This document shows, piece after piece, positions 1 to 8,489 of a stretch of 64,000 bases of DNA. A program made the position numbers and the translations under genes. The notes under the pieces are model-generated. The model had not been told where the DNA came from, did no database searches, and saw only the letters and a list, made by a program, of their open reading frames with translations. Source of the DNA: Hydrogenophaga palleronii NBRC 102513 (lineage in GTDB: Bacteria > Pseudomonadota > Gammaproteobacteria > Burkholderiales > Burkholderiaceae_C); contig NZ_BCTJ01000008.1 in NCBI RefSeq assembly GCF_001571225.1, forward strand, positions 62,001 through 126,000, in the 5' to 3' direction. Every line of letters starts with the position of its first letter. Positions within the stretch are counted from its first letter, which is position 1.

Positions 1-2
1 CG

Positions 3-3000
3 CGGGCCTGCGGCAAACGCAGCGGCGGCAGCGTTGCGCTGGCCGGCAACGGGGGCCTGGCACTGCGCCTGCACCACATGGCTGCGGCCCTGGCGGCCGC
101 ATGGGGGCTTGTTGGTGCGATGCCCAGCGCTCATGCGGCGTGCATGCCCTTCTCCCCCGGGACAATGGTGAGGTGCGATGGCGCTATGGCTGGCGTGTTG
201 TCCCAGGTCACCAACATGACCGTGACCTTTGATGGAACGGCCAGGATCAGTTCGGTGCTCAACGGGCTGGCTTCTGTGACCTTCACCGGCAACAACACGC
301 AGGTGGTCAACAACGGCGTAATCAACCCCTCCATGGACAGCGCCATTCTGTCGTTGTCCTCTGGCCTGTTCATCGGTAACACCAACAACAACCTCCTGAA
401 CATCACCAACAACAACACAATCCAGGGCACCTCTGACTCGAGGAATTTTCCGCTCACCACCTTGACCGGCATGGCGATTCAAGTGCGCAACGGCCTCGGC
501 GGTACCACCACCATCACCAACAACGGCACCATTGCCGGCACGCCGCTGATTGGCATTACCGGGTTGGCAACGGCCGATATCCCGGTGGTGGGGGTCGAGG
601 GAGGGGGCACGGTCGTGATGACCAACACCGGGACCATCACCGGCCGGATTTCGTTCCAGGCCTCGAGGCAGGGCAACAACTTCACCAACAGCGGTACGCT
701 GACCGGCAGCCTTTCCATGGGTGCCGGTGCCGGTGCCGGTGCCAACCGCTTCAACGCGATCACCGGCTCGTCTGTCAGCACGGGTGGCGGCACGGCGAGC
801 ACGTTGTCGATATCGGGCCAGACGGCCAACTTCGCCGCCGCCGGTATCGTCGACGGCGGTTTGGGCTCCAACAGCACCCTGGCCCTGCAGAACGCGGTCG
901 GTGGCGGTGCCGGCACCAACGGCAGCGGAACCATTTCCAGCGACAACTTCAAAAACTTCAGCAACCTGATCGTCGATGCCGGCACCTGGAGGATGTTCGG
1001 CCCGGTGCTGACCGGTACCACCACGTCCACCGTGCTCAACGGCGGCATCCTGTCGGTCGACAACGATGCGGCCCTGGGCACCGGGGTCATCACCAGCGCT
1101 GGCACGGGCGGCAACCTGCGGGCCGGGGCTTCGTCGGTGACGCTGAACAACCCCATCAGCATCACCGGCAGCGACCTGGGCGTCTCTGGCAGCAACACCC
1201 TGACCCTGGCGGGCCCCATCACCGGTCGCGGCGTGCTGAACAAGAGTGGCAGCGGCACCCTGATCCTGACTGGTTCGAACATCCTCCACTCCATCTCACT
1301 CGCCGGCGGTGTGACACAACTGGGTCACGTTGACGCACTGAGTGGCGGCACGTTCGATGGCATGGTCGCTGTCGACAGCGCGTCCACCTTGCAAACCTCT
1401 ATACCGATACCGCTCGCCAACGACATCCGGCTCAACGCCGGGCTGACCGTGAGTGGCAGCTCCGCGCTGACCCTGAACGGCACCGTCTTCGGCGGCGGGT
1501 CGCTGAGCAAAAGCGGTACAGGCGACCTGACCCTGAACGGCGCCAACAATTTCAGCGGCGGCTTCAACCTCAACGCCGGCAAGGTGGTTCTGGCCTCTGC
1601 CGGCGCCATTGGCAGCGGCACCATCACCGCCACGGGGGGCTCCCTGGACCCTGACAGCGGCGTCTCGCTGCTGACCAACAACGTGGTACTCAATGGTGCG
1701 CTGACCCTTCCCGGTCGCTACGACCTGACCCTGAGCGGCACGCTGAGCAACAACGGCAGCCTGATAAAAAACGGCACCACCAACCTGACCCTCAACGGCA
1801 ACAACACCTTTGGCGGCGGTGTCACCCTGGGGGGGGGCAGGCTCACCGTCGGCAACAGTGGCGCCTTGGGCACCGGTACGCTGAGACTTGCCGGCGACGC
1901 CAGTCTGGATGCCAGCAGCGGCGTTACCCTGACCCGCGACGTCAATCTGGCGGCCCGTACGCTGACCCTGGCTGGCAGCAATGCCATGAGTCTGACCGGA
2001 AACATCATTGGCACTGGCGGCAGCCTGGTGAAGAGTGGCAGCGCTGACCTGAGCCTCGCTGGCGACAACAGCTTCTCCGGCGGCGTGCAATTGCAGGCAG
2101 GCAAACTGGTCGTCGGCCATCACAACGCGCTCGGTCAGGGGGCCCTGATCGCCGCCAACGGCACTTCGCTGGATGCCAATGTGGCGCTGACCCTGAGCAA
2201 CGCCGTCACGGCCAACGGCACGCTGAACATTGGCGGCATTGGGGATCTCACGTTGGCAGGTGCAGTCAGTGGCGCCAGCCTGATCAAGAATGGCAGTGGC
2301 CGGCTGACCCTCTCTGGCACCGACGCCTTCACCGGCAGTGCCCAAGTGAACGAAGGGACACTCACTTTCGCGGGCAGCGGCCCTGCCTTGAGCGGCAATT
2401 TGAATGTTGCCCAAGCTTCCAGCCTGGGGGTTGCTTCAAGCACACCTGTGACGGTGAGCGGCGCCGTTGATCTTGGAGACGTCTCCACGCTGTCCATCAA
2501 CGCGCCCTCAAGCCTGGTGGCCCAGAGCATGCGCATAGGCACTGGCGTGGGCTTGAACATCTCGGGAATTACCGCGCCCAACCAGCTCGAACATGTGCTG
2601 ATTTCCACCGACAACGGCATTGTTGGAGACTTTGGTTCAGTCACTGTCGGTGGGTTCTCCGGACCACTCGACTACCTCACGCTCAACACCCAAAAATCTG
2701 CGGACAACAGGCAGTACCTGGCCAGCTACGACCTGAGCTGGAGCGCTAAAAACTCGCTCGCCCATGGCAGCTTCTCTCTGGCAGGTGCGACGGACCGATT
2801 TGATTTGGGCGTGGGGCTGGCCGATGAGGCCGCGAATCCCACCAGCGGCTGGGATGGCAAGTCTTTGACCAAGAGCGGCGCAGGCACCTTGATTTTGTCG
2901 GCCGCCAACAGCTACACAGGAACCACCACCATCCAGGGCGGCACGCTGCAAATAGGCGATGGCGGCACAAGTGGTGAGCTGGGCTCCGGCTCGGTGCTCA

Positions 3001-4817
3001 ACCAGGGCACCCTGGCCTTTAACCGCAGTGACAACAGAACGATTGCGAACACCATCACCGGCACGGGCGGTCTGAGTCAGATCGGTATGGGCACCACCAT
3101 CCTGACCGGTGCCAACAGCTACACCGGCGCCACAAGCGTCAGCAGCGGCACCCTGGCGGTCAACGGCTCGATCGCCAGCTCAGCCGTCACCGTCAACAGC
3201 GGCGGCATTCTGGGCGGCAGCGGCACGGTTGGCACCACCACGGTGGCCGCTGGCGGCGCGCTGGCCCCCGGCAACTCCATCGGCACTCTGAATGTCGCCG
3301 GCAACCTCAGCTTCGCGCCCGGCTCGATTTACCGCGTTGAAGTCGATGCCGCCGGCAACAACGACCGCACCAACGTCACCGGCACCGCAAACCTCGACGG
3401 CACAGTGACCGTGCAGGGGGCTGCGGGCAACTACGCGGCCAACACGACCTACACCATCCTGAACGCCGCCGGCGGGCGCACCGGTGTGTTCTCTGGCGTG
3501 TCGTCCGACCTGGCCTTCCTGGACCCCACGCTGGTGTATGACGCCAACACGGTGCGCCTCACGCTGGCGCGCAACGATGTCAGTTTCGGCACGGTCGCAT
3601 CGACGCCCAACCAGATCGCCACGGGCGGCGCGCTGGAACGCGCCGCCAGCGGCGCCACGGGCGACATGGTCACGGTGCTGGACGCCCTGACCGGTCTGTC
3701 GGCCGAGCAGGCGCGCGCCGCCTACGACGCGGCCAGCGGTGCTGGCCTGGTGGCGCTGCGCGGCGCCGGCGCACGTTTTGCTGCGACTTTTGGCGGCCAG
3801 CTGCAAACACGTCTGGCCAACGGGCAAGGCGGTGCGGCCAACGCACTGGCCAACGCGTTTTCCAACCGCCCCATCCTGCTGGCGTCCAACGCGCACACAA
3901 GTGACCTGTCGGGTCTGCTGACCACGGTGTCTGATGCGCCACCGCAGCGGTTCTCGCTGGGGTCCGGCGCGGTGTTGCCTTCGGCTGCGCAGAGCCAGAA
4001 CCGCGGCTTCTGGCTGCGCGGCGCGGGCGGCTACCAGGACACCGAGGCCGACGGCAATGCCGCCGCCAGCCAACTGCGCAACACCGCACTGAGCGCCGGG
4101 CTTGACACCCAGCTGCCAAACGGCGTGGTGGTGGGTGCAGCCCTCAGCAGCGGCAGCTCGCGCCTGAGCCTGAACCGCCATGACAGCGGCAAATCCCGCG
4201 GCAGCGCGCTGGCCCTGTACGGCAGCTTGGATGCGGGCCCCTGGGCGTTCAAGGCGGCGGCGAGTGCGGGCTGGAACGACAACCGCATGAACCGCACGGT
4301 CACGGTCGGCGCGTTGAGCCGCACGGCCAGCAGTGACTTCAACAGCCGCACACTGTCGGCCTATGGCGAAGCGGCTTACAGCCTGCCCATGAACGGCTGG
4401 ACCTTGAAGCCGGTGGCCGCGCTGTCGGTGACGAGGGACCAGGCCGACGGCTTCACCGAAACCGGTGCCGGAGCGCTCAATTTGCAGGTCGCCGGCCAGA
4501 CCGTCACCTCGACCAAATCGCTGCTGGGCGCCAAGGCCAGCTTTGAAGCCGGCAGCTTGCGGCTGGAACCGCGCGCTGTCTGGGCGCGTGAGTTCGGTGA
4601 CCTCGGCACGCCGATGACGTCGCAGTTCCAGGGCGCGGCGAGCGCCTCGCCGTTCCAGGTGTCGGGCGTGGCGCTCAAGCGCAACACGCTGATCCTCGGC
4701 CTGGGTGTCAGCGGCAGTCTCGGCAAGGCATTTGATCTGTTTGCCGATGTGCAGTTCGAGCACAACAGCCGCCAGCGCAATGCGGGGATGATGGTGGGGC
4801 TGCGGGGCCGCTGGTAA
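3..4817 (+). CDS. Autotransporter with PATR repeats (5' end outside window)
   Basis: Type V secreted, outer-membrane-anchored protein. The frame is open from base 3. The residues before the first ATG (78) read like the end of an extended signal peptide (GKRSGGSVALAG, a hydrophobic stretch, then an AHA/AC cleavage site near base 140). The true start therefore lies upstream and ATG 78 is internal. The passenger, about codons 25-1290 counted from 78, is Gly/Asn/Ser/Thr-rich with seven or eight beta-helix repeats of the pattern KSGxGxLxLxGxNxFxGG followed by GxLxxG, the autotransporter-associated beta-strand (PATR) type. From about codon 1305 (NRGFWLRGAGGYQD) to the end is the translocator barrel, closing with a C-terminal Trp (GLRGRW). 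No catalytic motif was seen in the passenger, so adhesion or surface coating is more likely than protease activity; that is inference. No clear terminator follows. Confidence 0.93.
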   Translation, partial: RACGKRSGGSVALAGNGGLALRLHHMAAALAAAWGLVGAMPSAHAACMPFSPGTMVRCDGAMAGVLSQVTNMTVTFDGTARISSVLNGLASVTFTGNNTQVVNNGVINPSMDSAILSLSSGLFIGNTNNNLLNITNNNTIQGTSDSRNFPLTTLTGMAIQVRNGLGGTTTITNNGTIAGTPLIGITGLATADIPVVGVEGGGTVVMTNTGTITGRISFQASRQGNNFTNSGTLTGSLSMGAGAGAGANRFNAITGSSVSTGGGTASTLSISGQTANFAAAGIVDGGLGSNSTLALQNAVGGGAGTNGSGTISSDNFKNFSNLIVDAGTWRMFGPVLTGTTTSTVLNGGILSVDNDAALGTGVITSAGTGGNLRAGASSVTLNNPISITGSDLGVSGSNTLTLAGPITGRGVLNKSGSGTLILTGSNILHSISLAGGVTQLGHVDALSGGTFDGMVAVDSASTLQTSIPIPLANDIRLNAGLTVSGSSALTLNGTVFGGGSLSKSGTGDLTLNGANNFSGGFNLNAGKVVLASAGAIGSGTITATGGSLDPDSGVSLLTNNVVLNGALTLPGRYDLTLSGTLSNNGSLIKNGTTNLTLNGNNTFGGGVTLGGGRLTVGNSGALGTGTLRLAGDASLDASSGVTLTRDVNLAARTLTLAGSNAMSLTGNIIGTGGSLVKSGSADLSLAGDNSFSGGVQLQAGKLVVGHHNALGQGALIAANGTSLDANVALTLSNAVTANGTLNIGGIGDLTLAGAVSGASLIKNGSGRLTLSGTDAFTGSAQVNEGTLTFAGSGPALSGNLNVAQASSLGVASSTPVTVSGAVDLGDVSTLSINAPSSLVAQSMRIGTGVGLNISGITAPNQLEHVLISTDNGIVGDFGSVTVGGFSGPLDYLTLNTQKSADNRQYLASYDLSWSAKNSLAHGSFSLAGATDRFDLGVGLADEAANPTSGWDGKSLTKSGAGTLILSAANSYTGTTTIQGGTLQIGDGGTSGELGSGSVLNQGTLAFNRSDNRTIANTITGTGGLSQIGMGTTILTGANSYTGATSVSSGTLAVNGSIASSAVTVNSGGILGGSGTVGTTTVAAGGALAPGNSIGTLNVAGNLSFAPGSIYRVEVDAAGNNDRTNVTGTANLDGTVTVQGAAGNYAANTTYTILNAAGGRTGVFSGVSSDLAFLDPTLVYDANTVRLTLARNDVSFGTVASTPNQIATGGALERAASGATGDMVTVLDALTGLSAEQARAAYDAASGAGLVALRGAGARFAATFGGQLQTRLANGQGGAANALANAFSNRPILLASNAHTSDLSGLLTTVSDAPPQRFSLGSGAVLPSAAQSQNRGFWLRGAGGYQDTEADGNAAASQLRNTALSAGLDTQLPNGVVVGAALSSGSSRLSLNRHDSGKSRGSALALYGSLDAGPWAFKAAASAGWNDNRMNRTVTVGALSRTASSDFNSRTLSAYGEAAYSLPMNGWTLKPVAALSVTRDQADGFTETGAGALNLQVAGQTVTSTKSLLGAKASFEAGSLRLEPRAVWAREFGDLGTPMTSQFQGAASASPFQVSGVALKRNTLILGLGVSGSLGKAFDLFADVQFEHNSRQRNAGMMVGLRGRW

Positions 4818-4978
4818 ATAAAACGCCGGCATCCCGCCGCGTCCGCCCGGCATCGGCACACCCGGCGGCGCGGGGCGCGTCCAGCGTAGACGGCGGCCCG
4901 CGCGGCCCGGCACGCGGGCACCGCCTCGAACGTTTCTTTGAGCCCCCGTCACGGGATGGTCATGCACGTCTGAGATAC

Positions 4979-4994
4979 TTCAACGATTGTTGAA
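4979..4994. promoter_or_regulatory. Palindromic ArsR operator upstream of arsR
   Basis: TTCAACGATTGTTGAA is a perfect inverted repeat with 6-base arms and a 4-base centre. It lies 34 bases before the arsR start. ArsR/SmtB repressors bind short AT-rich imperfect palindromes at this kind of position, so this is the likely autoregulatory site for the whole arsR-acr3-arsC-arsH transcript. The local AT-richness stands out against the surrounding G+C-rich sequence. Confidence 0.7.
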
Positions 4995-5028
4995 TGATTG
5001 AAGTCATGTTGAAAGACGGGGGGTTGCG

Positions 5029-5355
5029 ATGGATGAGGTGAATGTGATCCGAGCGCTATCGGCCCTGGCGCAGGCCACGCGCCTGCGTGCCTACCGCATG
5101 CTGGTGGTGGCCGGCCCGGCGGGTGTGTTGCCAGGCCAGATGGCCGAGGCGCTGCAAAGCTCGCCCACGGCGCTGTCCTTTCACCTCAAGGAGCTGGTGG
5201 GTGCCGGCCTGGCCAGTTGCGAGCGCGACGGCCGCCACCTGATCTACCGCGCCGACTTTGCGAGCATGAACGGCCTGCTGGGTTTTCTCACCGCGCACTG
5301 CTGCGAAGGCCAGCCCTGCGCAGTGGACAACGCCGCGGCTTGCGACTGCGGTTGA
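5029..5355 (+). CDS. arsR: ArsR-family arsenite-responsive repressor
   Basis: 108-residue winged-helix repressor of the ArsR/SmtB family, expected to leave DNA when it binds As(III) or Sb(III). The recognition helix region reads [18 protein letters not shown] (about residues 44-61), followed by the wing ([11 protein letters not shown]). The inducer site is not the classical CVC in the recognition helix. Instead a C-terminal cluster is present, Cys91-Cys92 and Cys97 (HCCEGQPC), resembling the C-terminal three-cysteine site described for Acidithiobacillus-type ArsR, but with one residue less before the third Cys. Two further Cys (105, 107) sit in the last four residues. The gene heads an arsenic operon; acr3 starts 5 bases after its stop codon. 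Confidence 0.93.
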   Translation: MDEVNVIRALSALAQATRLRAYRMLVVAGPAGVLPGQMAEALQSSPTALSFHLKELVGAGLASCERDGRHLIYRADFASMNGLLGFLTAHCCEGQPCAVDNAAACDCG

Positions 5356-5360
5356 CGGCC

Positions 5361-6389
5361 ATGGGGCTGTTTGAACGTTATCTGAGCCTGTGGGTGGCGG
5401 CCGGCATCGCCCTCGGTGTGGCCTCGGGCCTGGCCGTGCCGGCGCTGTTCCACTGGGTGGCCACGCTGGAGCTGGCCCACGTGAACCTGGTGGTGGCCGT
5501 GTACATCTGGCTGATGATCTATCCGATGATGATCCAGGTTGACTGGTCGGCCGTGCGCGGTGTCGGCCGGCGTCCGCAAGGCCTGTTGCTCACGCTGGTG
5601 GTCAACTGGCTCGTCAAACCTTTCACCATGGCGGCGTTGGCGGTGTGGTTCCTGCAGGTGCTGTTTGCACCCTGGATCGAGCCGGCCGTGGCCAGGGAGT
5701 ACGTGGCGGGCCTGATCCTGCTCGGCGTGGCGCCCTGCACCGCGATGGTGTTTGTCTGGAGCCAGCTCGTCAAAGGCGATGCCAACTACACGCTGGTGCA
5801 GGTGTCGGTGAACGACTTGGTGATGGTGTTCGCCTACGCGCCCATCGCGGCCCTGCTGCTGGGCATGACCGACATCGCCGTGCCCTGGCAGACGCTGTTG
5901 TTGTCCACGGTGTTGTACGTGGTGCTGCCGCTGCTTGCCGGCATGTTCACGCGCCACCTGTTGCGCCGCCGCTCCGACGCGGCGGTGGGGGGCTTCGTGG
6001 CCGCGCTCAAGCCCTGGTCGGTCGCCGGCCTGATCGCCACCGTGGTGCTGCTGTTCGGTTTCCAGGCGGAGAAAATCGTGGCGCAGCCGCTGGCCATCGG
6101 CTTGATCGCGGTGCCGCTGGTGTTGCAGTGTTACGGTGTCTTCCTGCTCACCTGGTGGGGCGCGCGCCGGCTGCGGCTGCGGCACGAGATCGCCGGGCCT
6201 GCCTGCCTGATCGGCACTTCCAACTTTTTTGAACTCGCCGTGGCGGTCGCGGTGTCGCTGTTCGGGTTGAACTCCGGCGCGGCGCTGGCCACCGTCGTCG
6301 GCGTGCTGGTCGAGGTGCCGGTGATGCTGTCGCTGGTGGCCCTGATCAACACCTGGACACCGTCCCCCACAACAACCCAAGGAGCATGA
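5361..6389 (+). CDS. acr3: ACR3-type arsenite efflux permease
   Basis: 342-residue inner-membrane carrier that extrudes arsenite, driven by the proton motive force (bile acid/arsenite/riboflavin transporter superfamily, about ten membrane helices). ATG 5361 was chosen because it gives the standard ACR3 N terminus ([13 protein letters not shown]) and follows the arsR stop by 5 bases; the same frame is open further upstream inside arsR. The two residues essential in characterised ACR3 proteins are visible: Cys126 in [13 protein letters not shown] and Glu291 in [15 protein letters not shown]. Their spacing is close to that of Cys138 and Glu305 in the Alkaliphilus protein. arsC follows after 4 bases, so translation of the two is probably coupled. 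Confidence 0.95.
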   Translation: MGLFERYLSLWVAAGIALGVASGLAVPALFHWVATLELAHVNLVVAVYIWLMIYPMMIQVDWSAVRGVGRRPQGLLLTLVVNWLVKPFTMAALAVWFLQVLFAPWIEPAVAREYVAGLILLGVAPCTAMVFVWSQLVKGDANYTLVQVSVNDLVMVFAYAPIAALLLGMTDIAVPWQTLLLSTVLYVVLPLLAGMFTRHLLRRRSDAAVGGFVAALKPWSVAGLIATVVLLFGFQAEKIVAQPLAIGLIAVPLVLQCYGVFLLTWWGARRLRLRHEIAGPACLIGTSNFFELAVAVAVSLFGLNSGAALATVVGVLVEVPVMLSLVALINTWTPSPTTTQGA

Positions 6390-6393
6390 AGCC

Positions 6394-6828
6394 ATGAGCA
6401 CCATCACGATTTACCACAACCCCGCCTGCGGCACCTCGCGCAACACCCTGGCCCTGATCCGCAACAGCGGTGAAGAGCCCGAGGTGATCGAGTACCTCAA
6501 GACGCCGCCCGGCCGCGACACCCTGCAGGCCCTGGTGGCGGCCACCGGCGGGTCGGTGCGCGACCTCCTGCGCAGCAAGGAAAAGATCCACCAGGAACTC
6601 GACCTGGGTGCGGCGCGCTGGACCGATGCGCAACTGCTCGACGCCATCGTGCAGCACCCGGTGCTGATGAACCGGCCCATCGTGGTCACGCCGCTCGGCA
6701 CCCGCCTGTGCCGGCCCTCCGAGCTTGTGCTGGACATCCTGCCGCAGCCGCAGCAGGCGGCCTTCAACAAGGAAGACGGCGAGCCGGTGGTCGATACCAA
6801 TGGGGTGCGCGTGCATGTCGCTCGCTGA
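6394..6828 (+). CDS. arsC: Glutaredoxin-dependent arsenate reductase
   Basis: 144-residue cytoplasmic enzyme that reduces arsenate to arsenite, which Acr3 then exports. It is the glutaredoxin/glutathione type related to E. coli plasmid R773 ArsC. The N terminus [18 protein letters not shown] carries the catalytic Cys12, and the sequence [15 protein letters not shown] supplies the Arg triad region of the family. Length is normal. The start of arsH lies inside its 3' end (14-base overlap), so the two are translationally linked. Confidence 0.96.
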   Translation: MSTITIYHNPACGTSRNTLALIRNSGEEPEVIEYLKTPPGRDTLQALVAATGGSVRDLLRSKEKIHQELDLGAARWTDAQLLDAIVQHPVLMNRPIVVTPLGTRLCRPSELVLDILPQPQQAAFNKEDGEPVVDTNGVRVHVAR

Positions 6829-7525
6829 TCTGCCCCAGCTGGACTCCGAGGCCTTTCGCGTGCCGCAGCGCGCGCACGCGGCCGCAGCCCTGTCGCACCC
6901 GCCGCGCATCCTGTTGCTGTATGGCTCGTTGCGCGAACGCTCCTTCAGCCGCCTGCTGGTGGAAGAGTCGGTGCGCCTGCTGCAGGCCATGGGTGCAGAA
7001 ACCCGTGTGTTCAACCCGGGCGGCATGCCGCTGCCCGACGACGCCCCCGAGACCCACCCCAAGGTGGTGGAGCTGCGCGAGCTGGTCACCTGGTCCGAGG
7101 GCATGGTCTGGTGTTCACCCGAACGCCATGGCGCCATGACCGGCATCATGAAGACGCAGATCGACTGGATTCCGCTGAGCCTGGGCGCGCAGCGCCCCAC
7201 ACAGGGCAAGACGCTGGCGCTGATGCAGGTCAGCGGCGGTTCGCAGTCCTTCAATGCCCTGAACCAGATGCGCGTGCTCGGGCGCTGGATGCGGTTGATC
7301 ACCATCCCCAACCAGTCCTCGATCGCCAAGGCCTTCCAGGAGTTCGACTCCCACGACCGCCTCAAGCCCTCGGCCTACCACGACCGGGTGGTGGACGTGC
7401 TGGAAGAGCTGATGAAGTTCACCTGGCTCACACGCGATGCTTCCCCCTATCTGGTGGACCGCTACAGCGAGCGCAAGGAAACGGCGCAGCAGCTGATGCA
7501 GCGCGTGAACCAGACGGCGATCTGA
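6815..7525 (+). CDS. arsH: ArsH NADPH-dependent FMN reductase
   Basis: 236-residue flavodoxin-fold flavoprotein. Characterised ArsH proteins oxidise trivalent organoarsenicals such as methylarsenite to less toxic pentavalent forms, or act as NADPH:FMN/quinone reductases. The FMN phosphate loop [16 protein letters not shown] is intact, and the conserved block [17 protein letters not shown], with the later region [14 protein letters not shown], is typical of ArsH. ATG 6815 was chosen, 14 bases inside arsC, because it precedes a normal ArsH N terminus; earlier in-frame ATGs would sit deep within arsC. The stop codon (7523-7525) directly abuts the stop of the convergent psd gene, with no base between them. 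Confidence 0.94.
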   Translation: MSLADLPQLDSEAFRVPQRAHAAAALSHPPRILLLYGSLRERSFSRLLVEESVRLLQAMGAETRVFNPGGMPLPDDAPETHPKVVELRELVTWSEGMVWCSPERHGAMTGIMKTQIDWIPLSLGAQRPTQGKTLALMQVSGGSQSFNALNQMRVLGRWMRLITIPNQSSIAKAFQEFDSHDRLKPSAYHDRVVDVLEELMKFTWLTRDASPYLVDRYSERKETAQQLMQRVNQTAI

Positions 7526-8428
7526 TCAGGCGGCGCTGCTGTCCACGCAGCGCCGCAGCAAGGCCTCGCCCATGCGGATGCGGTGGCCGTCCTGCACGCC
7601 GTCGCACAGGCCGAAGCCCGGCGGCGTGAACACCAGGATGGTGGAGCCGTGCTCAAACCAGCCCATCTCCTGGCCCTTGTCGTAGGCGGCGTTGCAGGGC
7701 AGCTGGTGCGGGCCGCGGTACTGCGCGTTGAGCGCCACGTCCACCGCGCGCAGGCGCATGCTGGCCACCAGGATGGCCGCCACCGGCACCAGCAGCAGCG
7801 GCGTGCCGTCGGCCAGGCGCGTGTGCAGGGCGGCACGTTCGTTCTTGCAGAACAGGCGTTCGATTCGCTTGAGCGCGATCGGGTTCACGTTCCAGGTGTC
7901 GCCGCTGTGGTACGTCACATGCTCCAGCCGCAGCGCGGCCGGGGCGTGGAAGCGGTGGTACATGGCCGAGGTCAGGCGCAGCGTGACGTAGCTGCCGCCG
8001 CGCAGTTGCTGCAGCATGGCCTGCGCGTGTGCGTCGGTGCCCAGCAGGTCGGCCAGCGGGTACGGAAAGCCCTTGGCCTGGAACACCTGGGCCGCCGGGT
8101 CGTCACCGATGCGCCCGCAGGCGCCGACGATGGCGTCACAAGGGCTGGTCAGCACCTCGGGCCGTGGGTCGATGGGGCGCAGGCCGGGTTTGAGTTCGCG
8201 CACGAAGCAGTCGTGCAGGCTCTCGAAAGTGCTCTTCTGCGCTTCGCTCAGGTTGATGTCGGTGAAGCCGCGCCAGACCGCCATGGAGGCGTCGCGCACC
8301 CAGGGATGGCGGATGCGGCTGAACCAGCCCATGAAGCGCGTGAGCGCGGCGCGCGGCACACGGTTGGTGAGCAGGAAGTTGATGTCTTCGTTGAGCGCCA
8401 GGCGCTGCAGCTGTCTTGAGATATTCAT
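7526..8428 (-). CDS. psd: Phosphatidylserine decarboxylase
   Basis: 300-residue pyruvoyl enzyme converting phosphatidylserine to phosphatidylethanolamine at the inner membrane. The self-cleavage motif is present as GST in GWFEHGSTILVF near the C terminus; the Ser would become the pyruvoyl group. A family His lies in MYHRFHAPAALRLEHV. The start at 8428 (MNISRQLQRLALNEDINFLLTN) is preferred; an in-frame alternative at 8461 adds 11 unconserved residues. It is divergent from the aminotransferase gene (62-base gap), and together they open a possible lipid-modifying cluster that also holds a glycosyltransferase and PhoX. The main housekeeping psd might lie elsewhere in the genome; that cannot be judged here. 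Confidence 0.9.
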   Translation of the reverse strand: MNISRQLQRLALNEDINFLLTNRVPRAALTRFMGWFSRIRHPWVRDASMAVWRGFTDINLSEAQKSTFESLHDCFVRELKPGLRPIDPRPEVLTSPCDAIVGACGRIGDDPAAQVFQAKGFPYPLADLLGTDAHAQAMLQQLRGGSYVTLRLTSAMYHRFHAPAALRLEHVTYHSGDTWNVNPIALKRIERLFCKNERAALHTRLADGTPLLLVPVAAILVASMRLRAVDVALNAQYRGPHQLPCNAAYDKGQEMGWFEHGSTILVFTPPGFGLCDGVQDGHRIRMGEALLRRCVDSSAA

Positions 8429-8489
8429 GTCCGCGTCATGTGTGCGACCTACAAAGGACACACATCAACCGCCCTGGAGCGCTTGCCGC

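Noticed and set aside
1200..3300. Short direct repeats in the autotransporter gene as a CRISPR or tandem-repeat array
   Set aside because: They are degenerate coding repeats of the PATR beta-helix, in frame, with variable spacing and no spacer structure.
3180..4967. Very long antisense open frame (595 codons) opposite the autotransporter
   Set aside because: Low-complexity Arg/Gly/Ala translation, no ribosome site, no domain; a by-product of high G+C and codon bias on the other strand.
8429..8489. Pho box between psd and the aminotransferase gene
   Set aside because: GCGTCAT occurs once but no second half follows at the 11-base period, so I do not extend the Pho prediction to this pair.
8016..8489. 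Extended N terminus for the aminotransferase reading through psd antisense
   Set aside because: The 158 extra codons are a shadow of psd; ATG 8490 has a good ribosome site and starts a sensible hydrophobic segment.
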